Numbered from the stretch's first letter, positions 17,192 through 25,890 are shown. The stretch is DNA of 64,000 nucleotides from Paracoccus contaminans (GCF_002105555.1 NZ_CP020613.1:1-64000), one strand, 5' to 3'. Translations and numbers: made by a program. Notes: generated by a model from the sequence alone, not told the origin.

Positions 17192-18166
17192 TCACTGGAC
17201 GGCGCGGATCGCTTCCCAGTCGGCCTTTTCATAGCCGAACTTGTCGAAGGGCACCTTTTCCAGAACGGTCTTCTCGAAGTCGGGCCTGTCCACCTCGGCC
17301 ACGTTCAGGCCCTTGGCCTTGAAATCCTCGGCCAGCTTCGCCTCGCGCTCCTCGATGATCTTGGTGGTGCGCTCGGCGGCCTGCATCATCACCTCGGTGA
17401 AGATCTGCTTGTCGGCATCCGACAGGGCGGACCAGGCCGACTTGCTGACGACCGTGTTCAGGTGATCGACGATATGGCCGGTCAGGGCGATGTTCTTCTG
17501 CACCTCGTAGAACTTCTTGGCGTCGATGGCGGTCAGGGGGTTTTCCTGCGCCTCGACCGTGCCGTTCTGCAGGGCCAGATAGACCTCGGCAAAGGCGATG
17601 GGGGTGGTGTTGGCCCCGCAGGCCTGCGGCATCGCCAGATAGGCCGGCACGTCGGGGACGCGGATCTTGAGGCCCGCCATGTCGGCGCAGGCCTTGATCT
17701 GCCGGTCCGAGGTGGTGGTGTGCCGCGTGCCGTAATAGGTCGTGGCGGCGATGTGGTTGCCGGTCTTTTCCTCGTAACCCGCCGTCAGCGTCTTGTAGAT
17801 GTCGCTTTTCGTGTAGGCGAGCAGATGCGAGGGATCGCGGAAGATATAGGGATAGTAGGTCACCCCGATCCTGGGAAAGTCCCGCGCCTGAAAGCTGGAG
17901 CCAGAGATGATGATGTCCACGGTCCCCATCTTGAGGCCCTGGTTCAGGTCGTTTTCCTTGCCCAGTTGCGAGGCGGGAAAGACGTCGATCTTGTAGCGGC
18001 CCTCCGTGCGCTTGGCGATCTCCTCGGCGGCCCAGACCGATTCGGTGTGGAACGGCTCGCTCGCCTCATAGACATGGGCCCATTTCAGCACGGTTTCGGC
18101 ATGCGCGATGGCGGTGCTGGCCAGCAGCGCGGCGGCGCCCAAAAGGGCCTTCAGGGTCGATTTCAT
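17192..18166 (-). CDS. dctP: TRAP transporter substrate-binding protein (DctP)
   Basis: A 324-residue periplasmic protein with an N-terminal signal peptide (MKSTLKALLGAAALLASTAIAHA). The conserved carboxylate-binding segment GLKIRVPDVP contains the Arg that salt-bridges the ligand carboxylate in DctP proteins. NGTVEAQENP and AWSALSDADKQIF are also family hallmarks. Start at 18166 with GGGGAGGAA upstream. It delivers the substrate to DctQM. A uronate or hexonate ligand is inferred from the enzymes encoded downstream. Confidence 0.93.
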   Translation of the reverse strand: MKSTLKALLGAAALLASTAIAHAETVLKWAHVYEASEPFHTESVWAAEEIAKRTEGRYKIDVFPASQLGKENDLNQGLKMGTVDIIISGSSFQARDFPRIGVTYYPYIFRDPSHLLAYTKSDIYKTLTAGYEEKTGNHIAATTYYGTRHTTTSDRQIKACADMAGLKIRVPDVPAYLAMPQACGANTTPIAFAEVYLALQNGTVEAQENPLTAIDAKKFYEVQKNIALTGHIVDHLNTVVSKSAWSALSDADKQIFTEVMMQAAERTTKIIEEREAKLAEDFKAKGLNVAEVDRPDFEKTVLEKVPFDKFGYEKADWEAIRAVQ

Positions 18167-18198
18167 GCGGTTCCTCCCCGGTTGCATGTCTGTCGTTG

Positions 18199-18915
18199 TC
18201 AGCTGTCCAGCGCCTCGGCCGCGCGGGCCTCGGCGAAGGTTTCGGTAAAGCGGCGGCGCGACTGGGCCAGGTGCCGGCGCATCGCCTCGCGCGCGGCGGC
18301 GGGATCGCCCGCGGCGATGGCGTCGCGGATCGCGCCGTGTTCGGCCAGCGCGCAGCGCCATGTGGGCGGGCCTTCGAAATGTCCGGCCAGCCTGCTGAAC
18401 AGGGGCGAAAGGCGCTTGGCAACGATGTCGGATGTCAGGCGCGCCAGCAGCGCGTTTCCCGTGCCATCGGCGATGGCCACGTGGAAGGCCGCGTCGATCG
18501 GGATGACGCGCGCCCGGTCATCCGTCGCCGCGGCCATGTCGCGCAGATTGGCATCAAGCGCCGCGATCAGCGCCGGCGTTGCGCGCCGCGCCGCCTCCTC
18601 GGCGATGGCGCTTTCCAGAACGCCCCGCGCCTCGAGGATCTCGAACGGGCCTTCGCTTTCCAGGGGATCGCTGTCCGTCCGGCGCGGGCCGTTGGCCATG
18701 TAGATGCCCGACCCCTTCCTGATCTCGACCCTGCCCTCGACCTCCAGCGCGATCAGCGCCTCGCGCAGCGAGGGGCGCGAGACCTGAAGGCGATCGGCCA
18801 GCTCGCGCTCGGAAGGCAGCCGGTCCCCCGCGCACAGCCCTTCGGCTGCGGCCAGCGACTGGATCAGGTCGGCAACCTGGCGCCACGGCCTGCGTGGCGG
18901 CGTGTCGATGCGCAT
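18199..18915 (-). CDS. GntR/FadR-family transcriptional regulator (UxuR-like)
   Basis: A 238-residue regulator. The winged helix-turn-helix reads GDRLPSERELADRLQVSRPSLREAL with GSGIYM in the wing, and a C-terminal all-helical FCD domain follows, with metal-site residues in DAAFHVAIA and LAEHGAIRDAI. It is the first gene of the TRAP-idnD-uxuAB operon, 32 bp upstream of dctP. Two operator-like palindromes of FadR/UxuR type flank its promoter. It is therefore probably an autoregulated repressor induced by a pathway sugar acid. Confidence 0.9.
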   Translation of the reverse strand: MRIDTPPRRPWRQVADLIQSLAAAEGLCAGDRLPSERELADRLQVSRPSLREALIALEVEGRVEIRKGSGIYMANGPRRTDSDPLESEGPFEILEARGVLESAIAEEAARRATPALIAALDANLRDMAAATDDRARVIPIDAAFHVAIADGTGNALLARLTSDIVAKRLSPLFSRLAGHFEGPPTWRCALAEHGAIRDAIAAGDPAAAREAMRRHLAQSRRRFTETFAEARAAEALDS

Positions 18916-18974
18916 TGTTCCCCCCTGCCATGACCGGCCCTGCCCTGCGCCTCCTCAAGCGATTCACGGGCAAA

Positions 18975-18987
18975 GTGGTCTGACCAC
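18975..18987. promoter_or_regulatory. FadR/GntR-type operator, downstream site
   Basis: GTGGTCTGACCAC is a perfect palindrome around a central T and fits the FadR-subfamily consensus TnGTnnnACnA exactly. It lies 3 bp downstream of the predicted -10 box of the gntR promoter, over the expected transcription start, where binding would block transcription. Confidence 0.65.
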
Positions 18988-18990
18988 CGG

Positions 18991-19019
18991 ATGAAAGGTC
19001 ATCTTGGCAAGGGGGTCAA
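18991..19019 (-). promoter_or_regulatory. Predicted sigma-70 promoter of the gntR-TRAP-uxu operon
   Basis: On the minus strand TTGACC (19014-19019) and TTTCAT (18991-18996) are separated by 17 bp. They stand between two operator palindromes and about 75 bp upstream of the gntR start codon. The -10 matches 4 of 6 consensus bases. Confidence 0.5.
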
Positions 19020-19028
19020 GAAAAATCT

Positions 19029-19036
19029 GGTATACC
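19029..19036. promoter_or_regulatory. UxuR/ExuR-type operator, upstream site
   Basis: The palindrome GGTATACC in the context CTGGTATACCG resembles the core of UxuR/ExuR operators (TGGTATACCA). It lies about 10 bp upstream of the -35 box. Its centre is about 51 bp, close to five helical turns, from the centre of the downstream operator, so one dimer pair could bridge the promoter. Confidence 0.55.
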
Positions 19037-19038
19037 GT

Positions 19039-20091
19039 TCAGCCGATCGGGGCAGTCAGCCCATGATCTGCGGCAAAGGCCGCAAAGGCCTGGGCCGTCG
19101 CCGGGTCCAGCGTCACGCCCTTGGCCCGCCGTTCGGCAGCGACAGACCATTCACGATCGCCTGGCGCCATTACCCGGCCCCCCTGGCGGGCCAGCGATCC
19201 GCGCAGCCGGTCGAGATAGCGGCGCATCCCTGCATCGAACGCGGCGCGGTCGAGGAATGCCTCCGGGTTCAGCGCCATCACGAAGCAGCCAAGCAGGCGG
19301 GGGCTGGCAAGATCCGGCCCCGCCATCGGCGGGATGTCAAAGCTGAGCCGCATCCCCGTCAGCACCGCCGACAGGATCTCGGCCAGCCCGGCCAGCGCCG
19401 CGCCCTTGAAGCCGAATTCCCCGCCAAGCGGCGCCAGCATGTCGGCCGCCTGCGCATCCGCGGTGTCGATGCCCTGCCCATCCGAGGCGACGCCCGGCGG
19501 CAGCTCGATCCCGAGGCTGCGATACAGCAGCACACGGTTATAGGGGATCGCGCTGGTCGCCATGTCCAGCAGCCATGGCTCGCCTTGCGGCACCGGCACC
19601 GCCGCGGCGATCGGATTGGTGCCGTGAAAGCGTTCGGCCCCCTCATGCAGCCGCACGAAGCTGTCGGAATTGCAGAAGGCCAGCCCGACAAAGCCGCGCC
19701 GCGCCGCATCCAGCGCATAGGCCCCCCCTGCGCCGAAATGCGAATTGTTGCGCACCGCCACCGCGCCCAGGCCGTATTGCCGCGCCAGTTCGCAGGCGCG
19801 CTGCATCCCGTGATAGGCCCCCACGGCGCCGTGCGCGTGGTCGGCATCCAGCACCTCGACCGCCCCGAACCCGCCGACCACCCGCAGGTTCGGATTGCGG
19901 TTCAGCCGCCCGCCCTGCAGCGCGGACAGGTAATGCGGCAGCAGCCGCACGCCGTGGCTGTCCACCCCCAGCTCGCTTGCATGCATCATTGCCCGCGTCG
20001 CCGCGTCCACGGTGGCATCATCCGCGCCCACGGCGGCAAGGGCGCTGCGGCAGAAGATATCGAGTTCGGAAAGGCTGACCGTGTCGTGCAT
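19039..20091 (-). CDS. Ldh2-family (malate/L-lactate dehydrogenase-like) oxidoreductase
   Basis: A 350-residue NAD(P)-dependent enzyme of the Ldh2/MDH2/YlbC family, with the typical ELGVDSHGVRLLPHYL near the N-terminus, RNNSHFGAGGAYAL, GTNPIAAAVP and MATSAIPYNRV. The ATG at 20091 has a GAGGA ribosome site. The longer frame upstream is not protein-like. Family members reduce 2-keto acids, and YiaK reduces 2,3-diketo-L-gulonate beside a TRAP transporter. Here the gene precedes the gntR-TRAP-uxu operon on the same strand, with an internal promoter between. A sugar-acid substrate is likely but unproven. Confidence 0.85.
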   Translation of the reverse strand: MHDTVSLSELDIFCRSALAAVGADDATVDAATRAMMHASELGVDSHGVRLLPHYLSALQGGRLNRNPNLRVVGGFGAVEVLDADHAHGAVGAYHGMQRACELARQYGLGAVAVRNNSHFGAGGAYALDAARRGFVGLAFCNSDSFVRLHEGAERFHGTNPIAAAVPVPQGEPWLLDMATSAIPYNRVLLYRSLGIELPPGVASDGQGIDTADAQAADMLAPLGGEFGFKGAALAGLAEILSAVLTGMRLSFDIPPMAGPDLASPRLLGCFVMALNPEAFLDRAAFDAGMRRYLDRLRGSLARQGGRVMAPGDREWSVAAERRAKGVTLDPATAQAFAAFAADHGLTAPIG

Positions 20092-20432
20092 GAAAGATCC
20101 TCGGCTTTTCTCAGGCCAGCTTTGCACGGCGGCGGGGAAGATCAACGAGGGTATTTCGCGCCGATCCTCATTTGGCCCCCTTGCTCGAAACCGTCCCGCG
20201 CTTTCAGGAACCATGGCCCTCGGCCTTTTCGCGGGCAGGATGCCCGCCCTTGCGGGTCATGCTGGCCCTGTCCCGGCCGCTGAGGCGGAAGAAAGCTGAC
20301 GCATCACGGGGATGGAGGGGGGCAGAACGGCCGGCTGATCCCCTGGGGCGGGTTGCGGCGATGTGCCGATCGCCCCGGCAGGCGCTTTGCCGGGCAGACC
20401 GCGCAAGGCCCCCCAAGGGCCGGCCCTTTCGC
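20092..20432. other. Intergenic region with two hairpins
   Basis: About 340 bp between the Ldh2-family gene and glpR. A strong hairpin (7-bp stem, 3-nt loop) occupies 20231-20247, and the palindrome AAGGGCCGGCCCTT lies at 20415-20428, just after the glpR stop. Neither has a T-run, so they may act as Rho-independent-like pause sites or only stabilise RNA. No gene was recognised. Confidence 0.45.
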
Positions 20433-21197
20433 TCAGCCAGCCGCGGTCACGCAGCGGGTGTTCCAGCCGGAGCAGGCCTCGCGCAGCGGCGCGGGCAAGG
20501 GCGCCTCGGTCACGACCGCGTCCAGATCGGCCAGCGAGACGACCCGCACGGGGGCCGAACGGTCCAGCTTGCTGAGGTCGGTGACAAGGATGCGGGTGCG
20601 CGCCTGGCGCAGGATGGTGCGGCTGACGCGCACCTCGGCCAGGTCGAAATCCAGCACATCGCCGTCTGCGTCCAGCGCCGAACAGCCGACAACGGCGAAA
20701 TCGACCTTGAAGTTGGTCAGCAGCTCGCTGGTCAGATCGCCGATCAGCCCGCCATCCGACCGCCGCACCCGCCCGCCCGCCACGATCACCTCGCAGCTGT
20801 CGTTTTCCGTCAGGATATTGGCGACATTCATGTTGTTGGTGACAACCGTCAGGCTGCGATGGTTGAGCAGCGCGCGCGCCACCGCCTCGGTCGTGGTGCC
20901 GATGTTCAGGATCAGCGAGGAATTGTCGGGGATCAGGGCGGCGCAGGCGCGGCCGATCGCCTCCTTCGCGCCCTGGTGCAGGCCGCGCCGCGCCTCATAG
21001 CCAAGATTGGCGACACCCGCGACCAGCACGGCCCCGCCATGCACGCGGTCCATCAGCCCCTGCCCGGCCAGCTCGCCCAGATCGCGGCGGATGGTCTGCA
21101 CCGACACGTCGAACCGCGCGGCCAGATCCTCGACCCCAACCTTGCCCGTCGCGCGGGCAAGGTTGACGATGTCGCGTTGCCGGATGCTGAGCGCCAT
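20433..21197 (-). CDS. glpR: DeoR-family regulator, GlpR-like
   Basis: A 254-residue DeoR/GlpR repressor. The N-terminal winged helix reads RQRDIVNLARATGKVGVEDLAARFDVSVQTIRRDL. The C-terminal sugar-phosphate sensor domain shows NIGTTTEAVARAL, VTNNMNVANIL and GCSALDADGDVLDFD. The ATG at 21197 has AAAGG upstream. It is divergent from glpD and the glycerol operon, and the intergenic region holds tandem AACGAAA repeats. It would repress the glp genes and release on binding glycerol-3-phosphate, by analogy with GlpR. Confidence 0.9.
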   Translation of the reverse strand: MALSIRQRDIVNLARATGKVGVEDLAARFDVSVQTIRRDLGELAGQGLMDRVHGGAVLVAGVANLGYEARRGLHQGAKEAIGRACAALIPDNSSLILNIGTTTEAVARALLNHRSLTVVTNNMNVANILTENDSCEVIVAGGRVRRSDGGLIGDLTSELLTNFKVDFAVVGCSALDADGDVLDFDLAEVRVSRTILRQARTRILVTDLSKLDRSAPVRVVSLADLDAVVTEAPLPAPLREACSGWNTRCVTAAG

Positions 21198-21248
21198 GGC
21201 GGACCTTTCCTTTGCGGCAAGGGCTAGCACGGCCCCGGCCGGCTGCAA

Positions 21249-21275
21249 AACGAAAGCGGACGACAAAAAACGAAA
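21249..21275. promoter_or_regulatory. Tandem AACGAAA repeats, candidate GlpR sites
   Basis: AACGAAA occurs at 21249-21255 and again at 21269-21275, exactly 20 bp apart (two helical turns), in an otherwise A-rich patch between the divergent glpR and glpD genes. A possible glpD -35 (TTGACC, 21284-21289) follows directly. Repeated short direct elements are typical for DeoR/GlpR-type repressors. Confidence 0.5.
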
Positions 21276-21329
21276 ATAGGTGATTGACCAATCCTGCCTT
21301 CCCGTGATCGTTTCAGGCAGGGGGGAGCG

Positions 21330-22880
21330 ATGAGCGAAACGACCGACCTGTTCATCATCGGCGGCGGCATCAATGGCTGCGGCATCGCCCGTGACGCCGC
21401 GGGGCGCGGGCTGAGCGTCCGTCTGGCCGAGCAGGGCGATCTGGCCGGGGCCACGTCCTCGGCCTCGACCAAGCTGTTCCATGGCGGGCTGCGCTATCTG
21501 GAATTCCTCGAACTGCGGCTGGTGCGCGAGGCGCTGCAGGAACGCGAAACGCTGCTGCGCGCCATGCCGCATATCAGCTGGCCCATGCGCTTCGTGCTGC
21601 CGCTCGACCCCGAGATGCGGTTCGAAAGCCACACGCCCGTCTCGCGCATCATGCAGGCGATCATGCCCTGGCAACGCGGGCGCCGCCCGAACCTGATGAT
21701 CCGCGCGGGGCTGTTCCTTTATGACAACCTGGGCAAGCGGCGCATCCTGCCGGGGACGGATTCCTATCCCCTGCACGGCCGACCCGAGGGCGCGCCGCTG
21801 CAACCGCGCCTGGCGCGGGCCTATGAATACAGCGACTGCTGGGTGGATGACGCGCGTCTGGTGGTGCTGAACGCCCGCGACGCCGCCGCACGCGGCGCCG
21901 ACATCCTGACCCGCGCCCGCGTGGCCGAGGCGCGGCGGCAAGGCGATCTGTGGCATATCCGCATGCAGGACGGGAGCAGTCATCGCGCCAGGCTGCTGGT
22001 CAATGCCGCGGGCCCCTGGGTCGGCGACGTGATCAGGGGCATCGCCCGCCTGCCCAGCGACGAAGGCGTGCGCCTTGTCCGGGGCAGCCATATCATCACC
22101 CGCAGCCTGTTCGACCACGGCAAATCCTATTTCTTCCAGGGGCCGGACGGGCGCATCATCTTTGCCATCCCCTATGAGGGGGATTTTACCCTGATCGGCA
22201 CCACCGACGTGGATCATGCCGGCGCCCCCGGCGAGGCCCGCTGTTCGGATGCCGAGCGTGATTATCTGCTGGCCTTTGCCGCGCGCTATTTCCGCCGCCC
22301 GCCGACCGCGGCCGACGTGGTGTGGACCTATTCGGGGGTGCGCCCCCTCTATGACGACGGGGCCAAGTCGGCGACCGCGGCCACGCGGGATTATGTGCTG
22401 TCGCTGGACGAAAGCGGGCCGCCCTGCCTCAGCGTGTTCGGCGGCAAGATCACCACCTATCGCCGGCTGGCCGAATCGGCGCTAGAACGGATCGCGCCCC
22501 ATGCCCCGCGCATGGGCGCGCCATGGACGGCGGGCGCAGCCCTGCCCGGCGGGGATTTCCCCGTCGATGGTGCGCCAGAGCTGATCGCCCGCCTGCGCGC
22601 CGCCTATCCCTTCCTGACCGCCGGATGGGCCAACCGCCTGGTGCGCGCCTATGGGACCGAGGCGGCGGCGGTGCTGGGCGGGGCCGCCGGCCCGGCCGAT
22701 CTGGGCCGCGATTTCGGCGCCACGCTGACCGAGGCGGAATTGCGCTGGATGATGACGCGCGAATGGGCGCGCACGGCCGATGACGCGCTGTGGCGGCGAT
22801 CAAAGCTGGGCCTGCGGCTGGACGCGGCGCAGCAGGCGGCTGTCGCCGCCTTCATGGAAAGCGAAAGGGCCGCCGCATGA
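21330..22880 (+). CDS. glpD: Aerobic glycerol-3-phosphate dehydrogenase
   Basis: A 516-residue FAD-dependent membrane-associated dehydrogenase. The N-terminal FAD motif reads IIGGGINGCGIARDAAGRG, followed by the GlpD hallmark SSASTKLFHGGLRYLE. GTTDVDHAG and the C-terminal SGVRPLYDD are also family features. It oxidises sn-glycerol-3-phosphate to dihydroxyacetone phosphate and passes electrons to quinone. A GGGGGGAG ribosome site precedes the ATG. The stop overlaps glpS by 4 nt, so it leads the glp operon, whose last gene is the kinase that makes its substrate. Confidence 0.96.
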   Translation: MSETTDLFIIGGGINGCGIARDAAGRGLSVRLAEQGDLAGATSSASTKLFHGGLRYLEFLELRLVREALQERETLLRAMPHISWPMRFVLPLDPEMRFESHTPVSRIMQAIMPWQRGRRPNLMIRAGLFLYDNLGKRRILPGTDSYPLHGRPEGAPLQPRLARAYEYSDCWVDDARLVVLNARDAAARGADILTRARVAEARRQGDLWHIRMQDGSSHRARLLVNAAGPWVGDVIRGIARLPSDEGVRLVRGSHIITRSLFDHGKSYFFQGPDGRIIFAIPYEGDFTLIGTTDVDHAGAPGEARCSDAERDYLLAFAARYFRRPPTAADVVWTYSGVRPLYDDGAKSATAATRDYVLSLDESGPPCLSVFGGKITTYRRLAESALERIAPHAPRMGAPWTAGAALPGGDFPVDGAPELIARLRAAYPFLTAGWANRLVRAYGTEAAAVLGGAAGPADLGRDFGATLTEAELRWMMTREWARTADDALWRRSKLGLRLDAAQQAAVAAFMESERAAA

Positions 22881-23947
22881 CGCTGGAACTGCGCGCCATC
22901 ACCAGGGCGGCCCAGGGACAGGTCTGGATTCACCCGACCGACCTGACGCTGACACCCGGCAGCATGAATGTGCTGCTGGGGCCGACAACGGCGGGCAAGA
23001 CGACGCTGATGCGCCTGATGGCGGGGCTGGATGCGCCCAGTGCGGGTCGCATCCTGTGGAACGGCGCGGATGTGACCGGCCAGCGGGTGCAGGATCGCAA
23101 GGTGGCGATGGTCTATCAGCAGTTCATCAACTATCCGGCGATGACGGTCTATGACAACATCGCCTCGCCCCTGCGCCTGCAAGGGCTGCCGCGCGCGCAG
23201 ATCGACGCGCGCGTGCGCGAGACGGCCGATCTGATGCGCCTGACCCCGATGCTGGATCGCCGCCCGCTAGAGCTTTCGGGCGGCCAGCAGCAGCGCACGG
23301 CGCTGGCCCGCGCGCTGGTCAAGAATGCGGGCCTTGTCCTGCTGGACGAGCCGCTGGCCAACCTCGACTACAAGCTGCGCGAGGAACTGCGGGCCGAGAT
23401 TCCGCGCATCTTTGCCCAGTCGGGCGCGATCTTCGTCTATGCCACGACCGAACCCGAGGAGGCGCTGCTCCTGGGCGGAAACACCGCGACGATGTGGGAA
23501 GGGCGCGTGACGCAGTTCGGCCCGACGCCGCAGGTCTATCGCGCGCCGGTCGATGCCACCACCGCCCGCGTCTTTGCCGACCCGCCGATGAACTTTGCCG
23601 CCGTGCGCGTGACGGGCGGGCAGGCCGATCTGGCGGGGCAGGCCCTGCCGGTGCCCGGTCTTGCGGATGGCAGCTATCAGGCCGGCTTCCGCGCGCCTCA
23701 TCTGCGCCTGTTGCCGGTGCCGGGCGCGCTGCAATTCGCCGCGCGGGTGGATGCGAGCGAGATCACGGGGGCGGAAACCTATCTGCATCTGGACGTGGAC
23801 GGCCGGCGCTGGACGCTGCTGGCCGAGGGGGTGCACGCCCTTGCCCCCGATCACCGGCTGACCGTCTGGCTCGATCCCGCCCATGTCTATCTGTTCGACG
23901 CGCAGGGCCGGCTGGCCCGCCCTGCCCCCTATGCGAGGGCAGCCTGA
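22877..23947 (+). CDS. glpS: Glycerol ABC transporter ATP-binding protein GlpS
   Basis: A 356-residue ABC ATPase. Walker A reads GPTTAGKT (residues 35-42), the signature LSGGQ is intact (133-137), and Walker B LVLLDEP has the catalytic Glu (158). The H-loop, normally YVTHD, reads YATTE, so the switch His is replaced by Thr191. A C-terminal TOBE-like region follows. The ATG overlaps glpD by 4 nt and the stop overlaps glpT (TGATG). In the glpSTPQUV glycerol transporter described in Rhizobium leguminosarum, GlpS and GlpT form a heteromeric ATPase pair. Confidence 0.92.
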   Translation: MTLELRAITRAAQGQVWIHPTDLTLTPGSMNVLLGPTTAGKTTLMRLMAGLDAPSAGRILWNGADVTGQRVQDRKVAMVYQQFINYPAMTVYDNIASPLRLQGLPRAQIDARVRETADLMRLTPMLDRRPLELSGGQQQRTALARALVKNAGLVLLDEPLANLDYKLREELRAEIPRIFAQSGAIFVYATTEPEEALLLGGNTATMWEGRVTQFGPTPQVYRAPVDATTARVFADPPMNFAAVRVTGGQADLAGQALPVPGLADGSYQAGFRAPHLRLLPVPGALQFAARVDASEITGAETYLHLDVDGRRWTLLAEGVHALAPDHRLTVWLDPAHVYLFDAQGRLARPAPYARAA

Positions 23948-25025
23948 TGGCGCGCATCACGCTGGACGATCTGGCGCACAGCTATCGCCCCGACCCGCGG
24001 GGGATGCGGACTATGCGCTCAAGCCCATGACGATGACGTGGCGCGATGGCGGGGCCTATGCGCTGCTCGGCTCGTCGGGCTGCGGCAAGACGACGCTGCT
24101 CAACATCATCTCGGGCCTGCTGACGCCGTCCCGCGGGCGGGTGCTGTTCGGGGATCGGGACGTGACGCATCTGGAAACGGCCGGGCGCAACATCGCGCAG
24201 GTGTTCCAGTTTCCGGTCGTCTACGACACGATGACCGTGCGGCAGAACCTTGCCTTTCCGCTGCGCAATCGCGGCGTGCCGGCGGCGCAGATCGCGGACC
24301 GCGTTCAGGCCATCGCCCGCATGATCGGCATGCAATCCCAGCTTGACCGCCGCGCCCGCGGGCTGAGCGCCGATGCCAAGCAGAAGATCAGCCTTGGCCG
24401 CGGCATGGTGCGCCAGGACGTGAACGCGATCCTGTTCGACGAGCCGCTGACCGTCATCGACCCCCACATGAAATGGGAGCTGCGCACCCAGATCAAGGCG
24501 CTGCACCGCCAATTCGGGCACACGATGATCTATGTCACCCATGACCAGACCGAGGCGCTGACCTTTGCCGACGAGGTCGTGGTGATGTCCGAGGGGCGCG
24601 TCGTGCAGGCCGGCACGCCGCAGGCGCTGTTCGAGCGGCCGGAACATACCTTTGTCGGCTATTTCATCGGCTCGCCCGGCATGAACCTGCTGCCCGCCCG
24701 CATCGCCGGGCGCGAGGCGCTGGTGGCCGGCACCGCCGTCGCGCTGACGGGCCACTATGCCCCGGCCGAGGGGCAGATCGGCATCCGCCCCGACGCCGTC
24801 CGGCTGGGCAGCGGCGGGCCGGGCCTGCCCTTCCGGCTGGACCGGATCGAGGATGTGGGCCGCCACCGCATCGCGCGGGGCGAGGTCGCGGGCCGGCCCT
24901 TCAACGTGACCATACCCGAGGGCGCGGCGATCCCCGCTTTGCCCGACCGGGTGCTGCCGGACCCGGCCCGGACGGGGGTTTTCGTGAACGACTGGCGGGT
25001 CGAGCCGCAGGAAAGGGCCGCGTGA
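23947..25025 (+). pseudogene. glpT: Glycerol ABC transporter ATP-binding protein GlpT, frameshifted
   Basis: The start ATG at 23947 gives MARITLDDLAHSYRPDPR, a normal GlpT N-terminus, but the frame then runs to a stop at 24028-24030. The rest of the protein (DADYALKPM, then Walker A GSSGCGKTT) continues in another frame to 25025. The two halves join if the run of five G at 23999-24003 had six, so this looks like a 1-nt deletion. Downstream, Walker B ILFDEP and the H-loop YVTHDQ are intact, but the signature LSGGQ is replaced by LSADA. It is either a real disruption or a homopolymer sequence error. The other operon genes are intact, which favours error or very recent loss. Confidence 0.85.
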
Positions 25026-25890
25026 TGGACAAGCCGCTGAACAACCGCGCCTGGTGGCTGGTCCTGCCCGTCCTGCTGCTGGTCGCCTTTTCGGCCGTGA
25101 TCCCGCTGATGACGGTGGTCAACTATTCGGTGCAGGACACCTTCGGGAACAACCAGTTCTTCTGGAACGGCATCGGCTGGTTCCAGGAGGTGCTGGCCAG
25201 CGACCGCATCCGCGCCGCGCTGGGGCGGCAACTGCTGTTTTCCGCCATCATCCTGGCGATCGAGATCCCGTTGGGCATCTTCATCGCGCTGAACATGCCC
25301 AAGCGGGGGTTCTGGGCCTCGGTCTGCCTGGTTCTGATGTCGCTGCCGCTGCTGATCCCGTGGAACGTGGTGGGCACGATCTGGCAGGTCTTTGGCCGGG
25401 TGGATATCGGCCTGCTGGGGCACGCGCTGGCCGCGCTGGGGATCGACTATAATTACGTCAACGATCCCATCGACGCTTGGGCCACGATCATCGTCATGGA
25501 TGTGTGGCACTGGACGAGCCTTGTCGCGCTGCTGTGCTATGCCGGGCTGCAATCCATCCCCGACGCCTATTATCAGGCCGCGCGCATCGACCAGGCCAGC
25601 CGCTGGGCCGTGTTCCGCCATATCGAGCTGCCCAAGATGTCGGGCGTGCTGCTGATCGCGGTGCTGCTGCGCTTCATGGACAGTTTCATGATCTATACCG
25701 AACCCTTCGTGCTGACCGGGGGCGGGCCGGGCAATGCGACGACCTTCCTGTCGATCGACCTTGTGAAGACCGCCATCGGCCAGTTCGACCTTGGCCCCGC
25801 GGCCGCGTTCAGCCTGATCTATTTCCTCGTGATCCTGCTGATTTCCTGGGTGTTCTACACCGTCATGACCGCCCAGAGGGAGACGCCCTG

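Noticed and set aside
15370..17322. 650-codon plus-strand frame opposite the TRAP genes
   Set aside because: Composition is low-complexity Arg/Asp/His/Gln and the opposite strand encodes clear DctM, DctQ and DctP.
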